A DNA stretch of 64,000 nucleotides from contig CANQIF010000002.1 in assembly GCA_947623965.1 (NCBI GenBank), positions 62,001 through 126,000 on the forward strand. Direction: 5' to 3'. The position numbers were made by a program, and so were the translations under genes. This document shows positions 7,255 through 15,916 of the stretch, in pieces; positions within the stretch are counted from its first letter, which is position 1; every line of letters begins with the position of its first letter. Below the pieces are notes generated by a model. It was not told where the DNA came from, did not search any database, and saw only the letters and a program-made list of their open reading frames with translations. The stretch is from an uncultured Alistipes sp. GTDB lineage: Bacteria > Bacteroidota > Bacteroidia > Bacteroidales > Rikenellaceae.

Positions 7255-9957
7255 TTAGAAACGGAGTTTTAATTTCAGGGTGTAGGTGCGTCCGAACGAG
7301 TACATCACGGCATAGGCATCCTGCCATCCCGTAGCGTCTGCGGCGCACTGGGCATCCATGACGTAGTTGTAGTTGTAGACGTTGTTCACGTTGCCGTAGA
7401 GGGTGGCGTTCACCTTGCCGATCTTGAAGCTGTAGCTGGCCGAGAGGTCGAGCTGGTGGCCCCACGGAATGCGCCACGGCTCGTTGACGTTGACATTCTG
7501 CAGGCTCGTGGAACCTCCGATGTAGAAGTCGGCATAGTTGTTGGCATAGGCGTTCCAGTCGGCGCTGATGCGCAGCCCCTTCATCGGGAAGAAGGTGGCG
7601 CCGATGGCAGCCGTCGTCTGGGCCGAACCGCCGACGTGGATATCTTTCTGACGAACGTCCATGTACATGTGGTCGTCGGCCATGATGCCCGAAGCGACCG
7701 TACCGTCGAGGGCCTTGGTCATCGGCTGGCCCTGCGAGTCGTAGACGTATCCGCGGGCGTCGCTTGTCCAGATCCAGTCGCCGACCGAGAGCATACCCGT
7801 TACGTTCAGCCAGCGGGTGGGCTTGTAGCGGAAGTCGAGCTCGATACCCATGTGGCGGGCATCGACACCCGTCATATTCACACGGGCATAGTCGCCATTG
7901 GACATCTGCGACGAGCGGACAATTGCCTTGTCCATCCACAGCGTATAGTAGGCATTCAGGTTCAGCGTGAGTGTCGGCGTCCGGAGGCCGTAGCCGCCCT
8001 CGATCGAGAATACACGCTCGTTTTTGGCATCGGGGTTGGTGGCATGGCTCGTGGTGGACTGGAGGAAGGCACCGCCTGAGAAGAACGGCGCGCGCGAGAT
8101 GTAACCTACGTTCAGGAAGATATTGGATTTCTCCGTGAAGTTCCAGTTCACACCGCCCTTGGCTGTGTAGCCGAGGAAGTTCACGTGCTCCGACTCCTTG
8201 TGGGCGTCGTCATAGTAGAAACGGTCGACACGCCAGTAGCCCGTGTTCGAGAACGAACCCGACACGAAGGCGTTCAGCTTCTTGCGCGTCCATTCGAGCT
8301 GGGCGAAGAGGCCCTCCTGGTGTACGTGACCGTCGTAGTCGCGGTAGACCTTGTCGCCCACGCCCAATTTCTCGTATTTCCAGTTCGGATCGGCAGCGGC
8401 GATGTTGTTCTCGGGCTTCACGTTCTTACGGTCGCCGTCGTCCAGGAAGTAGGCGCCGTTGTAGAGGTCGATGATCTTGTTGTTGTGCTCGCCCACGTAG
8501 TAGCGGACATCGACACCGGCCGAGAGCTCGAGGCTCTTCGAAATCTGGTTCGTGTAGGTCGAGAGGAGGCCGTACCACATGTGGTTGTTGTTCGACTGCG
8601 ACATGACCATGCGTGATCCGTCGGGGCTCTGTTCGTTCATCTCCTGAATGGCACCATAGTCGAACGTACCGTCCGCCTTGCGGAAGGTGTGCAGCAGTTT
8701 GCCGTAGCTGGCACCGTTCCAGTTGTTTCGGTCGGCTGACGTACGGCCCTGCCCCGAATAGCCGCTGCCGCGGCCGATCGACATGTAGAGGGCTGTCGAG
8801 AGCGACGACTTGTAGTCGATCTGCCACTGGTGGTTCAGTGAGATCTGCGGCTTGTGGTATTGGTTGACCATCGATGAACGTTCTTGACCGTTCTTGTCGA
8901 AACCGTATACGGCGTTGTAGCGATACATATCCTTTTCGCCCATATAGGTCTTTGCCCACTTGTCCCACTCGGCGATACTCAAACCTGCATAGAGCGGCTT
9001 GCGCTGGTTGTGCTTTTGCGGGGCACCGAAGGCAGTCAGAGAGAGCTGATGATGGTCGTTGATACGCTTCGAGATGTTGACGAACCAGTTGTAACCCTCG
9101 AAGCTGGTGCCCTGGATATAGCCGTCGCCCCAGCGCTTGCCGAGCAGAACGCTGGCAGCCCAGCCCTTCTCCGTGAGACCCGTCGAGAGGCTGAGGGTCA
9201 TCTGCTGCAGCCCGTCGTTGCCCACGCCGTAGGTGAACGAACCGCCCTTCTTGGCGTCGATCGAATTGGTGACGATGTTGATCGTACCGCCGACCGAGGG
9301 AGCTGCGATCTTCGAGGCGCCCATACCGCGCTGGGTCTGCATCGAACGGGTGACGTCCGACAGACCGGCCCAGTTCGACCAGTAGACGCCGCCCCATTCC
9401 ATTTCGTTCACGGGAACGCCGTTGACCATAACGGCGATATTTTCCGACTTGAAGCCGCGCATGTTGATCTTCGAGTCGCCGTAGCCGCCGCCGTCCTTGG
9501 TGGCGTAGACGCCCGGGGTCGATTTCAGGATCTCGGGGAACTCCTGACCGCCGAGCTTGTACTCGATATCGGCGGCGCTGACCGTGGCGACAGCCACCGG
9601 GGTCTTGCGCTGCACGGCGATCGACTGCGTGATGACGACGTCCTGCATGGCGATGGCCGAGGGCTCCATCTTGATCGTCCCCAGATCCTGCTTCGTGGCC
9701 GAGGCGTTGATCTTGAAGTCGGCCGGCTTGTAGTTCAGGTAGTTCACCTGCACGGCATCGACCCCTTTGCCCGTCCGGAGCATGAAGCGGCCGTCGGCAT
9801 CGGTGCTCGTACCCTGCGTCGTACCCGGAACGAGGATGGTGGCACCGATCAGCGGCTGATCGTTTTCATCCAAAACACGTCCCGAGACGATCGTCTGCGC
9901 CACGGCCGTGAGGCCGAAGAACGACAGACCAACCATCAGAAGGAAAAGTTTCTTCAT
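7255..9957 (-). CDS. TonB-dependent outer-membrane receptor with carboxypeptidase-regulatory-like domain
   Basis: 900 residues. Signal peptide 1-20; a CarboxypepD_reg-like beta-sandwich around 23-105 (VSGRVLDENDQPLIGATILV); a plug domain around 115-230 (VNGVPVNEMEWGGVYWSNWAGLS, GGTINIVTNS); then a beta barrel ending in the aromatic strand TYTLKLKLRF. It should import a ligand across the outer membrane using TonB/ExbBD energy. It is shorter than a typical SusC and has no SusD next to it; the downstream OB-fold lipoprotein replaces it. Substrate cannot be read from the sequence. The long upstream region holds a promoter, a 9-C run and a hairpin. Confidence 0.92.
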   Translation of the reverse strand: MKKLFLLMVGLSFFGLTAVAQTIVSGRVLDENDQPLIGATILVPGTTQGTSTDADGRFMLRTGKGVDAVQVNYLNYKPADFKINASATKQDLGTIKMEPSAIAMQDVVITQSIAVQRKTPVAVATVSAADIEYKLGGQEFPEILKSTPGVYATKDGGGYGDSKINMRGFKSENIAVMVNGVPVNEMEWGGVYWSNWAGLSDVTRSMQTQRGMGASKIAAPSVGGTINIVTNSIDAKKGGSFTYGVGNDGLQQMTLSLSTGLTEKGWAASVLLGKRWGDGYIQGTSFEGYNWFVNISKRINDHHQLSLTAFGAPQKHNQRKPLYAGLSIAEWDKWAKTYMGEKDMYRYNAVYGFDKNGQERSSMVNQYHKPQISLNHQWQIDYKSSLSTALYMSIGRGSGYSGQGRTSADRNNWNGASYGKLLHTFRKADGTFDYGAIQEMNEQSPDGSRMVMSQSNNNHMWYGLLSTYTNQISKSLELSAGVDVRYYVGEHNNKIIDLYNGAYFLDDGDRKNVKPENNIAAADPNWKYEKLGVGDKVYRDYDGHVHQEGLFAQLEWTRKKLNAFVSGSFSNTGYWRVDRFYYDDAHKESEHVNFLGYTAKGGVNWNFTEKSNIFLNVGYISRAPFFSGGAFLQSTTSHATNPDAKNERVFSIEGGYGLRTPTLTLNLNAYYTLWMDKAIVRSSQMSNGDYARVNMTGVDARHMGIELDFRYKPTRWLNVTGMLSVGDWIWTSDARGYVYDSQGQPMTKALDGTVASGIMADDHMYMDVRQKDIHVGGSAQTTAAIGATFFPMKGLRISADWNAYANNYADFYIGGSTSLQNVNVNEPWRIPWGHQLDLSASYSFKIGKVNATLYGNVNNVYNYNYVMDAQCAADATGWQDAYAVMYSFGRTYTLKLKLRF

Positions 9958-10268
9958 AAATGTTTGTTTTAGTTAATAAAAGAGGTTTACAGTGTTGCGA
10001 TTGTTCGGTTTGCGGCGCTGCGGCGCCGGTTGGTGCGGAAAAACGCGAAGGGAGTTGCGTCGCCGCAGCTCCCTCGTTTTGTCCGGTCATGGTTCGGTTA
10101 TATGGATGCGCTTATGCGAATATCGGCGGAGCGTGAAAATCCCCCCCCCGTTCATTTTCAGTCGATTCGTTCGCGTCATTCTTCCGTTTGCCATGGTTCG
10201 AATTTTTCCGGTTCCGTTTCGTTCGGATCGTATAGCGCAAAGATAGCGCGGATAATCCGATCGGGCAA
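9958..10268 (-). promoter_or_regulatory. Promoter and long leader of the TonB receptor operon
   Basis: On the minus strand, TTG (10266-10268), 20 nt, then TATCTTTG (10238-10245), a good Bacteroidetes promoter. It implies a leader of about 275 nt. The leader contains a run of nine Gs on that strand (10141-10149) and a hairpin with a 10-bp stem (arms about 10050-10059 and 10064-10073) flanked by A and T runs, like an attenuator. No riboswitch class is recognised. No other gene lies in this gap. Confidence 0.6.
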
Positions 10269-10386
10269 CTTTTTGACCGCATTATTTATGAAAAAAAGGT
10301 GAATCTTTCGTTGCGAAGCGCCTTCGGCCGACAAATCGTCGATCGTTCGGCGCCTTCGCCGGGAATCTGTTAGCTGCGGGGATGCG

Positions 10387-10432
10387 AAAAAAAGGTGCGC
10401 CGGAGCGACACGCGAGGTCGTTCCGGCGCACT
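10387..10432 (-). terminator. Terminator after the beta-helix protein
   Basis: Minus-strand hairpin with arms GTGCGCCGGA and TCCGGCGCAC, extended by CGAC/TCG, followed by seven Ts. It lies about 20 nt past the stop codon. Confidence 0.88.
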
Positions 10433-10450
10433 GTTTCAAGCGGAAACCCT

Positions 10451-12973
10451 TTATTCCCAGTCGATCCGCAGGCGGTGGAGCATCACGAGGCTCTCGCCGC
10501 ACGAGCCCGTGTAGAGAATGCCTGTGCCGCCGTAGGGGAGGGGGGCGATCGCCGCTTCGAGATCGACCGTCTGCGGCAGGTGGCGCGTCTCGGCGGGCAG
10601 CTCCGCGGTCGTCTCGACGTGGGCCGTAAGCCGATTCCCGACGGCGCGGAGGGTCAGTGTGCAGCCCGTGCGGAAGCAGGGCGACGAGACGGGCTCGCAG
10701 ATAGCTGTCGTACGGCCGCGGTCGTAGCGGACGAGGAGGAAATCGACGGCGTTGCTGTACTTCGTCGTGCGGATCGCGCGGAGGGCGTACCCCGTCAAGG
10801 TGCGGGTGTCGAACTGGATGTAGAGATCCATGAACTGGCCCGTGGCGCTGCCGAAGCCCTGGCCCGCCGTCTTGGCCGGGTCGCAGTCGAGCGTGACGGT
10901 CATGTCGCCGTAGCGGCCGCGGGGCGGCGTGTAGCGCAGCCGGGCCCCCTTCTGCAGCTGGATGAGCCCGGTGCCCATGGCCCCGTTGAGCCCCTCGCCG
11001 TAGGCCCAGATAGGCCGCTCGGGATCGACGCGCCAGTCGTAGGCGGCCGTCTCCTCGGGTTTGCAGCCGTCCACGCTCCAGCAGCCCTCCCGGACCTCCG
11101 GCTGCAGGCCGGTCGGAAGGGTGCGGAAGTCGGTCTCGAGCGTGCGGGTCGCGATGACCTCCGCCGGCCGGATCTTTCGGATCGGTGTGCGGAGCTCTTC
11201 GCCCGCCTCGCAGCGCACGTGCTTGGGGCGCACGCCGGCGAAGAGATAGCAGCCGGCATCGGCCGCCGTCAGGGCGTAGCGGCGTTCGGGGTGGTCGAGC
11301 CGCGAGACGGCGACGGGCAGGGCGTCGCGCCCGTCGCTGCGGCGGCCGCGGTACCAGGTGATGAGCGACCGATCCTCGCGGCCGCCGAGGTCGAGCGCGT
11401 AATTGACCGTGGCCATTCCCTTTTCGATCCGGAGGGTCGGCTGCTCCGTGCAGGCGGGCGGGGCGACGAAGGCGGGACGGACGGTCAGTTCGACCGCCGC
11501 TTCGTGCCCCTCGTCGGTCGAGGCGATCACGGAGAAGTGCTGCGGCAGGTCTTCGTCGTTGGCGGCCGTCAGCGTGCAGCGGCCCCCCTCGTCGGTCGAG
11601 AGGAGGACGTACTTTTCATACCCCGCCTGCACGCGCCAGCGGATCGGGCGGTTGTCGAGCGGATAGCCGCCGTGGCGCATGAGTTGCGCCCGCACCTCGG
11701 CCGGTGCCCCGCCCGTCTGCAGCTCGAGCGTGCGGGGCTCGAGGTGCAGACAGGAGGCGATGGCGCCGAAGTCGCGGCCGTCGCGGCGCGAGAGGCGTTC
11801 GACGCGCGCACGCAATTGCTGCGGATCCCAGCCGTCGTCGCCGCGAAGCAGGTTGTACGTATTATAAAAGGTCCCCTCGGTATCGGTCAGCCGGTAGGCG
11901 GCCAGCATCGGCAGCTGGTCGAGACAGATGGTGTTGTAGGGCTTGTCTGCTCCGATGACGTAGGGTTGGCCGTTCATCGTGACATGGTACTGGTAGCAGC
12001 GCAGCCAGTCGGTGGGGGTGTGGGTCCAGCCGGCGTAGCAGGCGCTGTCGGCGCGGTAGCGGCAGTCGATGATCGAGAGGGGCCCCACGGCCTTGCAAAA
12101 GTACTGGCGGGGCGTGTCGTGGCGGATGCGGAAGTCGCAGTCGAGGAGCACGGCGCCATAGCGGTCGCTGTTGTAGAAGGGGCGCTGGCCGTAGAAGTCG
12201 AACGAGCAGCGGAGGTAGACGCCCGTCGAACAGAGGGCGTCGTCGGTGCTCTCCATGTGGCAGCGGTCGAAGAGGATGCGGCGGGCGCCGCTCAGCGGGT
12301 TCATGTTCAGCCGGCTGATGAAACGGACGTTTTCGGCGACGATCCGGTCGCCGTGGCAGTAGGCGACATGGGCCTGCGTGATGGCCGGCAGGCGTTTCGG
12401 ACGGCTCAGCGAGGGCTTCAACCGATAGTCGAGGTCGACGTTGCAAAAGTTTCCCATCGTGAGGTTTCGGAAGAGCATGCCGTCGCCGTGGAAGTCGAAC
12501 ATGGTGAAGTTGCCGATGGCGCCCTGGGTCTGCCCGCGCTGCGAGGCGAGCACGACGGCTTCGGCATCGGGATTCAGCCCGATCAGCTGGAGGTAGGGAC
12601 ATTTCACCACGAGGCCGAAGGGCTGCTCGCCGCGCGAACCGGGGATGTAGGGATCGTCCGGGTCGTCGATCCAGTAGACCCACGGGGCGATGTAGAGCCG
12701 CATCGGTTCGTCGGGCGTGCCGGGGGTGAAGTGGCGGGCCGCCTCTGTGAAGGAGTTGTAGAGGTAGGGCGATGCAGCGCATTCGGCATCTGTAAGTTGT
12801 CCATCGAGGTAGAAACAGTGCGGACCGAGCTCGATCCGTTTGCCGGCGTAGCGGATCGCACCGTCGAGCAGCTCGATCGGGTGGTCGGCGTCGAGCGACC
12901 GGCCGGCCGGCTGCGCCGTCGCGCCTCCCGGAACGAGCAGGAGGGCGAAGAGCGATAGAAGAAGGTGTTTCAT
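10451..12973 (-). CDS. Secreted right-handed beta-helix (pectate-lyase/pectinesterase-like) protein
   Basis: 840 residues with a signal peptide (MKHLLLSLFALLLVPGGATAQ). The middle of the N-terminal half has the repeating pattern of a parallel beta-helix (MFDFHGDGMLFRNLTMGNFCNVDLDY, ENVRFISRLNMN, ILFDRCHMESTDDALCSTGVYLRCSFDF), seen in pectin-active lyases and esterases and other polysaccharide enzymes. Ig-like strands follow around 430-560, and then a C-terminal beta-sandwich that may bind carbohydrate. Catalytic residues are not assignable. ATG 12973 was chosen for the signal peptide; the frame extends upstream through the promoter. Probably a cell-surface or periplasmic glycan enzyme. Confidence 0.72.
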   Translation of the reverse strand: MKHLLLSLFALLLVPGGATAQPAGRSLDADHPIELLDGAIRYAGKRIELGPHCFYLDGQLTDAECAASPYLYNSFTEAARHFTPGTPDEPMRLYIAPWVYWIDDPDDPYIPGSRGEQPFGLVVKCPYLQLIGLNPDAEAVVLASQRGQTQGAIGNFTMFDFHGDGMLFRNLTMGNFCNVDLDYRLKPSLSRPKRLPAITQAHVAYCHGDRIVAENVRFISRLNMNPLSGARRILFDRCHMESTDDALCSTGVYLRCSFDFYGQRPFYNSDRYGAVLLDCDFRIRHDTPRQYFCKAVGPLSIIDCRYRADSACYAGWTHTPTDWLRCYQYHVTMNGQPYVIGADKPYNTICLDQLPMLAAYRLTDTEGTFYNTYNLLRGDDGWDPQQLRARVERLSRRDGRDFGAIASCLHLEPRTLELQTGGAPAEVRAQLMRHGGYPLDNRPIRWRVQAGYEKYVLLSTDEGGRCTLTAANDEDLPQHFSVIASTDEGHEAAVELTVRPAFVAPPACTEQPTLRIEKGMATVNYALDLGGREDRSLITWYRGRRSDGRDALPVAVSRLDHPERRYALTAADAGCYLFAGVRPKHVRCEAGEELRTPIRKIRPAEVIATRTLETDFRTLPTGLQPEVREGCWSVDGCKPEETAAYDWRVDPERPIWAYGEGLNGAMGTGLIQLQKGARLRYTPPRGRYGDMTVTLDCDPAKTAGQGFGSATGQFMDLYIQFDTRTLTGYALRAIRTTKYSNAVDFLLVRYDRGRTTAICEPVSSPCFRTGCTLTLRAVGNRLTAHVETTAELPAETRHLPQTVDLEAAIAPLPYGGTGILYTGSCGESLVMLHRLRIDWE

Positions 12974-12989
12974 GGGTTGGTGTTTAGAG

Positions 12990-13130
12990 GTAGACAAAGA
13001 TACGAAAAGTCGAGCGCGGAAGCAAGCGACAGCTTGATTCTGCCGAGACGGAGTATCTAAGGCGTAGCCAAAGATACGAAAAGTCGAGAGCAAAATGCAA
13101 ATTTATTTGCACTTTACCAGTTTATTCGAT
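12990..13130 (-). repeat. 74-bp promoter-bearing tandem repeat (about 2 copies), promoter of the beta-helix gene
   Basis: Two copies with a 74-bp period: CAAAGATA (minus-strand -7 TATCTTTG) at 12995-13002 and 13069-13076, each followed by ACGAAAAGTCGAG. The proximal copy has its TTG at 13023-13025 with a 20-nt spacer and lies 22 nt from the ATG at 12973. The end nearest 13130 carries the palindromic word GCAAATTTATTTGCA. The same family occurs at 26.5 kb and 29.2 kb. Confidence 0.82.
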
Positions 13131-13159
13131 CGCTTTGCGACCGTCGTCCGCAATGTTGT

Positions 13160-13372
13160 TTCGGTCCGTTAGGACCGTGCGGGCCGCAGCCTGGGGGCGG
13201 CGGAGGCCCGCAGCTCGCGTCCCGCAGGTCCGCTTCGAGCGCGCCCTCCGCAGGCTGCAGCCCGAATCAGAACACACCCCTTGCATACCCCCGGCAAGGC
13301 TGTTTAATTTTGAATCTTGAATTTTGAATCATGAATTTGCGCCCGCAAGGGCGCCGCAGCCTGCCGTCCGCC
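13160..13372. repeat. GC-rich composite hairpin repeat, locus 1
   Basis: Modules in order: an inverted CGGTCCG/AGGACCG-type hairpin; a GCCGCAGCCTGGGGGCGGCGG segment complementary to its own GGCCCGCAG part; CCTCCGCAGGCTGCAG; an AT-rich ladder of 8-nt units (TTGAATTT/TGAATCTT) at about 13306-13340; and a CGCCCG...CGGGCG-like closing hairpin. No coding potential. Same modules recur at 15.4, 17.9 and 29.4 kb. Confidence 0.75.
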
Positions 13373-13401
13373 ACCAGTTGCAAAATACCGAATTGTGGTG
13401 A

Positions 13402-13515
13402 TTGACGCGCATCGGAAAAAGCCCGATCTTTGTATCTGAAATAAGCGAAACAGCCGTTTTAATTGTTATTGTTTGTGTGTGAAAAAGTCTTTCCGCTTTT
13501 GGAAAGGCTTTTTTT
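13402..13515 (+). ncRNA. Candidate small RNA (about 75-80 nt) with its own promoter and terminator
   Basis: TTG (13402-13404), exactly 20 nt, then GATCTTTG (13425-13432, one mismatch to TAnnTTTG). This predicts a start near 13437. A hairpin at 13485-13510 (AAGTCTTTCC/GGAAAGGCTT, one G-U) followed by seven Ts ends it. The upstream protein gene points the other way, so this terminator has no protein gene to serve. It could instead be a leader of the downstream S1 gene. No known RNA family recognised. Confidence 0.45.
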
Positions 13516-13531
13516 ATGCGGGGAAAATACG

Positions 13532-13539
13532 TAACTTTG
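13532..13539 (+). promoter_or_regulatory. -7 element of the CvfB-like gene
   Basis: TAACTTTG, 29 nt before the ATG at 13569 and just after the small-RNA terminator. The -33 position holds only a T-run, part of that terminator's tail. Confidence 0.5.
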
Positions 13540-13568
13540 TACCATCTTTTTTCAGAAAGATTCCGCTC

Positions 13569-14408
13569 ATGATACAAGCAGGACGCATCCAGCGGCTGAC
13601 GGTCAGCCGCACGACCGAACACGGCATCTACCTCGCGGACGACGAGCAGCACGAAGTGTTGCTGCCGAACCGGTATACCTCGCTCTCGGATCGCCCGGGC
13701 GACGAAAAGGAGGTATTCATCTACCACGACTCGGAGGACCGGCTCGTCGCCACGACCGAGACGCCGCTCGTGCAGGTCGGCGAAGCAGCCTGGCTGCGTG
13801 TCGTCGACCGCACGCCGCAAGGGGCGTTCCTCGACTGGGGGCTTCACGGCAAGGATCTCTTCCTGCCGAACCGCAACCAGCAGGGAGGCGTGCAGCCGGG
13901 GCGCCACTGCATCGTCTATGCCTACGAGGACAACATCACGGGGCGGTGTGTGGCGACCATGAAGCTCAAGAGCTTCATCGACAACGAGATTATCACGGTC
14001 CGTCCGGGCGACGAGGTCGATCTGCTGGTCGCCTCCGAGAGCCCGATCGGATTCCGTGTGATCGTCCGCAACCGCCACTGGGGTATGATCTACAGCAACC
14101 AGCTCTTCCGTGAGGTGGCCGTGGGCGATCGCCTGACGGGTTACGTGCGCCGCATTACCGAAGATCACCGCATCGATCTCTCGCTCCAGCGGCAGGGGCT
14201 CGCTCAGGTGACCGGTTCGGCCGGGGAGCTGCGCGAACTGCTGCGGGCCAACGACGGACATCTGCCGCTTCACGACGGCAGCGATCCGCAGGAGGTGGCC
14301 CGCCTCACGAAGATGAGCAAGAAGCTCTTCAAACGATCGGCCGGCATGCTCCTCAAACGCGGCGAGATCGTCATGACGGAAAACGGCATTCAACTCGTAC
14401 GGCGATGA
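13569..14408 (+). CDS. S1-like RNA-binding protein (CvfB/YitL family)
   Basis: 279 residues. Three S1-like beta-barrel segments are visible: QAGRIQRLTVSRTTEHGIYLAD, then VGEAAWLRVVDRTPQGAFLDWGLHGKDLFLP, and VGDRLTGYVRRITEDHRIDLSLQ. A C-terminal winged-helix-like part follows (LPLHDGSDPQEVARLTKMSKKLFKRSAGMLLKRG), typical of CvfB, an RNA-binding regulator first studied in Staphylococcus. I chose ATG 13569, which follows the -7 element; an upstream in-frame ATG at 13473 lies before the promoter. The stop overlaps the next gene by 4 nt (ATGA). Confidence 0.85.
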   Translation: MIQAGRIQRLTVSRTTEHGIYLADDEQHEVLLPNRYTSLSDRPGDEKEVFIYHDSEDRLVATTETPLVQVGEAAWLRVVDRTPQGAFLDWGLHGKDLFLPNRNQQGGVQPGRHCIVYAYEDNITGRCVATMKLKSFIDNEIITVRPGDEVDLLVASESPIGFRVIVRNRHWGMIYSNQLFREVAVGDRLTGYVRRITEDHRIDLSLQRQGLAQVTGSAGELRELLRANDGHLPLHDGSDPQEVARLTKMSKKLFKRSAGMLLKRGEIVMTENGIQLVRR

Positions 14409-15187
14409 GCAGCATCCATCCGAATACCGCTGAGCGCGTTTCGCGCGACGCCTCGGACAACTTCGTTTTTCAGCGTTCGTTGCTCGCCTACGTCGAGGCG
14501 GCGAAACGCATCGAAGGCGATGTGTTGGAGATCGGTACCGGCACGGGTTACGGCATCGAGATCATCGCGCCGCATGCGCAGCGGTTCGTGACGATCGACA
14601 AACAGATGCCGCCGCTGGCGGAGGAGCTGCCCGACAACGTCGAATTTCTGCAGGCGACGGTGCCGCCGCTCCCCTTCGAGGGGGAGCGCTTCGACTGCGT
14701 GATTTCGTTCCAGGTGATCGAACATATCGAGCGCGACGTCGATTTCGTTCGCGAGATCTGCCGCGTGCTGCGCCCGGGCGGACGCCTTATCCTCACGACG
14801 CCCAACGCACCGATGTCGCTGACGCGCAACCCCTGGCATGTCCGCGAATACGGAGTCGATGCACTGCGAAACCTGCTCTCGACCTGCTTCGGCAACATCG
14901 AGGCGCTGGGAATCGCCGGTGACGAGCGGGTCAGGGCCTACTACGAACGCAACCGCGCGAGCGTCGCCCGTCTTGCCCGTTGGGATATTCTCGACCTGCA
15001 GCACCGCCTGCCGCGCCGGCTGCTGCAGCTTCCCTACGACTGGCTGAACCGCCGCAACCGCCGCCGGCTCTTGCGGGAGGCGCCCGACGCGACCGCCTCG
15101 ATCCGCATGGAGGACTACCGGCTCGGGCCTTTCACGGAGGATTGCTACGATCTCTTCTTTGTCGCGGAAAAGCGGGCGGATCAATGA
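14405..15187 (+). CDS. Class I SAM-dependent methyltransferase
   Basis: 260 residues, Methyltransf_11/UbiE-like fold. Motif I is VLEIGTGTGYG; the acidic end of beta 2 is FVTIDKQ; motif IV region is FDCVISFQVIEHI; post-motif RVLRPGGRLILTTPN. It should transfer a methyl group from SAM to a small molecule or lipid; substrate unknown. It is translationally coupled to the CvfB-like gene (ATGA overlap), so the two are co-transcribed. The C-terminal 60 residues are Arg-rich and unusual for the family. Confidence 0.85.
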   Translation: MSSIHPNTAERVSRDASDNFVFQRSLLAYVEAAKRIEGDVLEIGTGTGYGIEIIAPHAQRFVTIDKQMPPLAEELPDNVEFLQATVPPLPFEGERFDCVISFQVIEHIERDVDFVREICRVLRPGGRLILTTPNAPMSLTRNPWHVREYGVDALRNLLSTCFGNIEALGIAGDERVRAYYERNRASVARLARWDILDLQHRLPRRLLQLPYDWLNRRNRRRLLREAPDATASIRMEDYRLGPFTEDCYDLFFVAEKRADQ

Positions 15188-15212
15188 TTCGTGCATTTTT
15201 TTTGGAAAAAAT

Positions 15213-15243
15213 TTGGCTGATTCGGTTTTTAGACGTATCTTTG
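15213..15243 (+). promoter_or_regulatory. Promoter of tRNA-Pro
   Basis: TTG (15213-15215), 20-nt spacer, TATCTTTG (15236-15243): a consensus-quality Bacteroidetes promoter 29 nt before the tRNA. Confidence 0.85.
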
Positions 15244-15272
15244 TGCGCTCTTAAAAGGAAAGAGTACTTGTT

Positions 15273-15347
15273 CGGGGTGTAGCGCAGTCCGGTTAGCGCG
15301 CCAGCTTCGGGAGTTGGAGGTCGCTGGTTCGAATCCAGTCTCCCCGA
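15273..15347 (+). tRNA. tRNA-Pro (anticodon CGG)
   Basis: Cloverleaf read by eye. Acceptor CGGGGTG pairs with CTCCCCG (one T-T mismatch at pair 6-67). D-arm AGCGCAGTCCGGTTAGCGC; anticodon stem CCAGC/GTTGG with loop TTCGGGA giving CGG; T-arm GCTGGTTCGAATCCAGT; discriminator A. No CCA encoded. Confidence 0.92.
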
Positions 15348-15353
15348 CATGAT

Positions 15354-15390
15354 AGAAAGCCACTACTTGTTACGGTAGCGGCTTTCGTTG
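15354..15390 (+). terminator. Terminator-like hairpin after tRNA-Pro
   Basis: GAAAGCCACTAC / GTAGCGGCTTTC, 12 positions with one mismatch, 7-nt loop. Only a weak T-run follows (CGTTGTATAT). Confidence 0.6.
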
Positions 15391-15404
15391 TATATCGGTG
15401 GGGG

Positions 15405-15800
15405 CATTCGGGCCGCGGCCTGCGAAGCGCCCGTTCGGGCGCAAATTCAGAATTCAAAATTCAATATTCAAAATGAAATAATCTTGCTGGACGCGTTTGG
15501 ACGTATATTCCAATTCGGGCTGCAGCCTGCGGAGCGCACGCCAGTTCGGGTACGAACTGCGGGCCTCCGCCGCCGGGAGGCTGCGGCCCGCTGCGCCCGT
15601 TCCGGGCGCGAATGAAAAATGATATTCGAGCCGCAAGACAAGCCCGCAGCCGAGCGGTGGGCCTGCACGAGCGGACCTGCGGGACGCGAGAAAGCAGCCC
15701 TCCGCCCGGGGGTGGCTGCGGGCTGCCGACGTCTGCGACGTCGAATTTTACAGACAGGCATTTCCTCCAAACCGGTGCGGCTGCGGGCTGCCGATCGCGC
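15405..15800. repeat. GC-rich composite hairpin repeat, locus 2 (partly inverted orientation)
   Basis: Starts with CGGGCCGCGGCCTGCG, then a CGCCCGTTCGGGCG hairpin (15428-15441), then an AT ladder of ATTCAAAATTCAATATTC type, the reverse complement of the ladder at the other loci. After this come GGGCTGCAGCCTGCGGAG, GCGGGCCTCCGCCGCCGGGAGGC and a CCCGCAGCCGAGCGG module shared with loci 3 and 4. No gene is seen between the tRNA and 15917. Confidence 0.72.
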
Positions 15801-15916
15801 AGCGACCGCATTTGTCTGCAAATAAATCCACCTAAACCGCATTAAAATTACCCTCTACACAATAAAACGACCGTCGGCATCGTTCCTTAAAGAGAAAATA
15901 AACACCCCCCCTTCGT

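Noticed and set aside
9958..10240. Cobalamin or TPP riboswitch before the TonB receptor
   Set aside because: Neither the B12-box nor the TPP core words were found on either strand.
10382..12958. 858-codon plus-strand ORF opposite the beta-helix gene
   Set aside because: Repetitive Ala/Gly/Arg/Val composition with no domains; the minus strand has a signal peptide, promoter and terminator.
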